NCBI RefSeq assembly: GCF_013336795.1
Contig: NZ_JAAFZT010000035.1
Coordinates: 1 to 64,000, forward strand
DNA from: Alteripontixanthobacter muriae
GTDB taxonomy: Bacteria > Pseudomonadota > Alphaproteobacteria > Sphingomonadales > Sphingomonadaceae
Length of the DNA stretch: 64,000 nt
Direction: 5' to 3'
Shown here: positions 63,529 through 64,000 of the stretch, in pieces
Numbering within the stretch: the first letter of the stretch is position 1
Layout: each line of letters begins with the position of its first letter
Notes under the pieces: model-generated
The model's database searches: none
What the model was told of the DNA's origin: nothing
The model's input: only the letters and a program-made list of their open reading frames with translations
Made by a program: the position numbers and the translations under genes

Positions 63529-64000
63529 GATGGCTGGACCACCGCGAGGCTATGCCCGACCCATTGCGCGGGGCGATCATCGCGCTCGGCAATTTTGACG
63601 GCTTCCACCGCGGGCATCAGGCCGTTGCAGGCGAAGCGATCCGCTGGGCGCATGAGGAAGGCCGCCCCTCGATCATCGCTACGTTCGATCCGCATCCGGT
63701 GCGCCATTTTCGCCCCGATGCTCCGCCTTTCCGCCTGACGACGCTGGAACAACGGCAGGAACTCTATCTCGCCGCAGGCGCCACAGCGATGCTGGTGTTC
63801 CATTTCGACGCCGAACTAGCTTCGACTTCGGCAGAGGATTACGTCGGCAAGCTGCTGCACGAACATCTCGGCGTAGCGGGTGTCGTCACGGGTGAGGATT
63901 TCACCTTCGGCAAGGGCGCGAAAGGCGATCGCGCCATGCTGGAAAGGCTGGGCGCACACTGCGGCATCGCCGCGCGTGCGGTTCCGGCGGTGATGCATGA
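63525..64000 (+). CDS. ribF: Bifunctional riboflavin kinase/FAD synthetase, N-terminal part (runs off the window)
   Basis: The frame from ATG 63525 reads MRWLDHREAMPDPLRGAIIA followed by LGNFDGFHRGHQAV, the FMN adenylyltransferase motif, then ATFDPHPVRHFRPD and VTGEDFTFGKGA. The frame is still open at the right edge after about 158 codons; the C-terminal kinase domain lies outside. It makes FMN and FAD. Its ATG overlaps the folA stop (ATGA). Confidence 0.93.
   Translation, partial: MRWLDHREAMPDPLRGAIIALGNFDGFHRGHQAVAGEAIRWAHEEGRPSIIATFDPHPVRHFRPDAPPFRLTTLEQRQELYLAAGATAMLVFHFDAELASTSAEDYVGKLLHEHLGVAGVVTGEDFTFGKGAKGDRAMLERLGAHCGIAARAVPAVMH

Overview
The window looks like a chromosomal segment of an alphaproteobacterium of the order Sphingomonadales, probably Erythrobacter- or Altererythrobacter-like. 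This is inferred from the gene set and gene order: a MipZ division-site ATPase, a tonB-exbB-exbD-exbD block, a petABC-apt cluster, a cysD-cysNC-cysQ cluster, a BON-domain protein rich in Gly, Asp, Arg and Tyr, and GC-rich core genes. No database search was possible.

Layout. 1-9763 is core genome: a TonB/ExbB/ExbD energiser cluster, an Lhr-type DEXH helicase, a BON-domain protein, a mipZ-dnaJ-like-phosphohexomutase operon and panC. 9764-40020 is an accessory surface-polysaccharide island lying exactly between panC and a tRNA-Gly(TCC) gene. It contains three near-complete insertion sequences (two IS5/IS427-like, one IS630), fragments of at least two more, several non-coding stretches of 0.35-1 kb, and codon usage visibly more AT-rich than the flanks. 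40021-64000 is core genome again: tRNA-Gly, sulfate activation (cysD, cysNC, cysQ), an OmpA-like lipoprotein, a CPA1 antiporter, apt, the cytochrome bc1 complex (petABC), pgeF, pepN, an SDR protein, an EamA transporter, a threonine aldolase, a small GNAT, two bacterial-PH membrane proteins, an acyl-CoA dehydrogenase, tRNA-Thr(GGT), a 59-residue protein, gpmA, purE, purK, folA and the start of ribF.

How the island works (inference from families). The left, plus-strand half encodes an O-antigen ligase/polymerase-like protein, a Wza-like export lipoprotein, a Wzc-like tyrosine kinase/co-polymerase, a translationally coupled helical-repeat membrane protein and a PglC/WbpL-type phosphosugar transferase. 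A WbpV/QuiC-like reductase and a WbpM-like 4,6-dehydratase in the same island would make UDP-QuiNAc-type sugars for chain initiation. In the centre is a seven-gene operon for a pseudaminic-acid-type nonulosonate (pseB, pseC, pseF, a pseG-pseH fusion, formyltransferase, PIG-L deacetylase, pseI). The right part holds an unassigned GT-B-like transferase, a Wzx-like flippase, a Wzy-like polymerase and a PhyH-type Fe(II)/2-oxoglutarate dioxygenase coupled to the polymerase. The most interesting proposal is that the PIG-L/formyltransferase pair swaps an N-acetyl for an N-formyl group on the nonulosonate, and that the dioxygenase further decorates the repeat unit.

Limits: functions rest on recognised motifs and neighbourhood; exact glycan structures, start codons of some genes and the origin of the non-coding debris cannot be settled from sequence reading alone.
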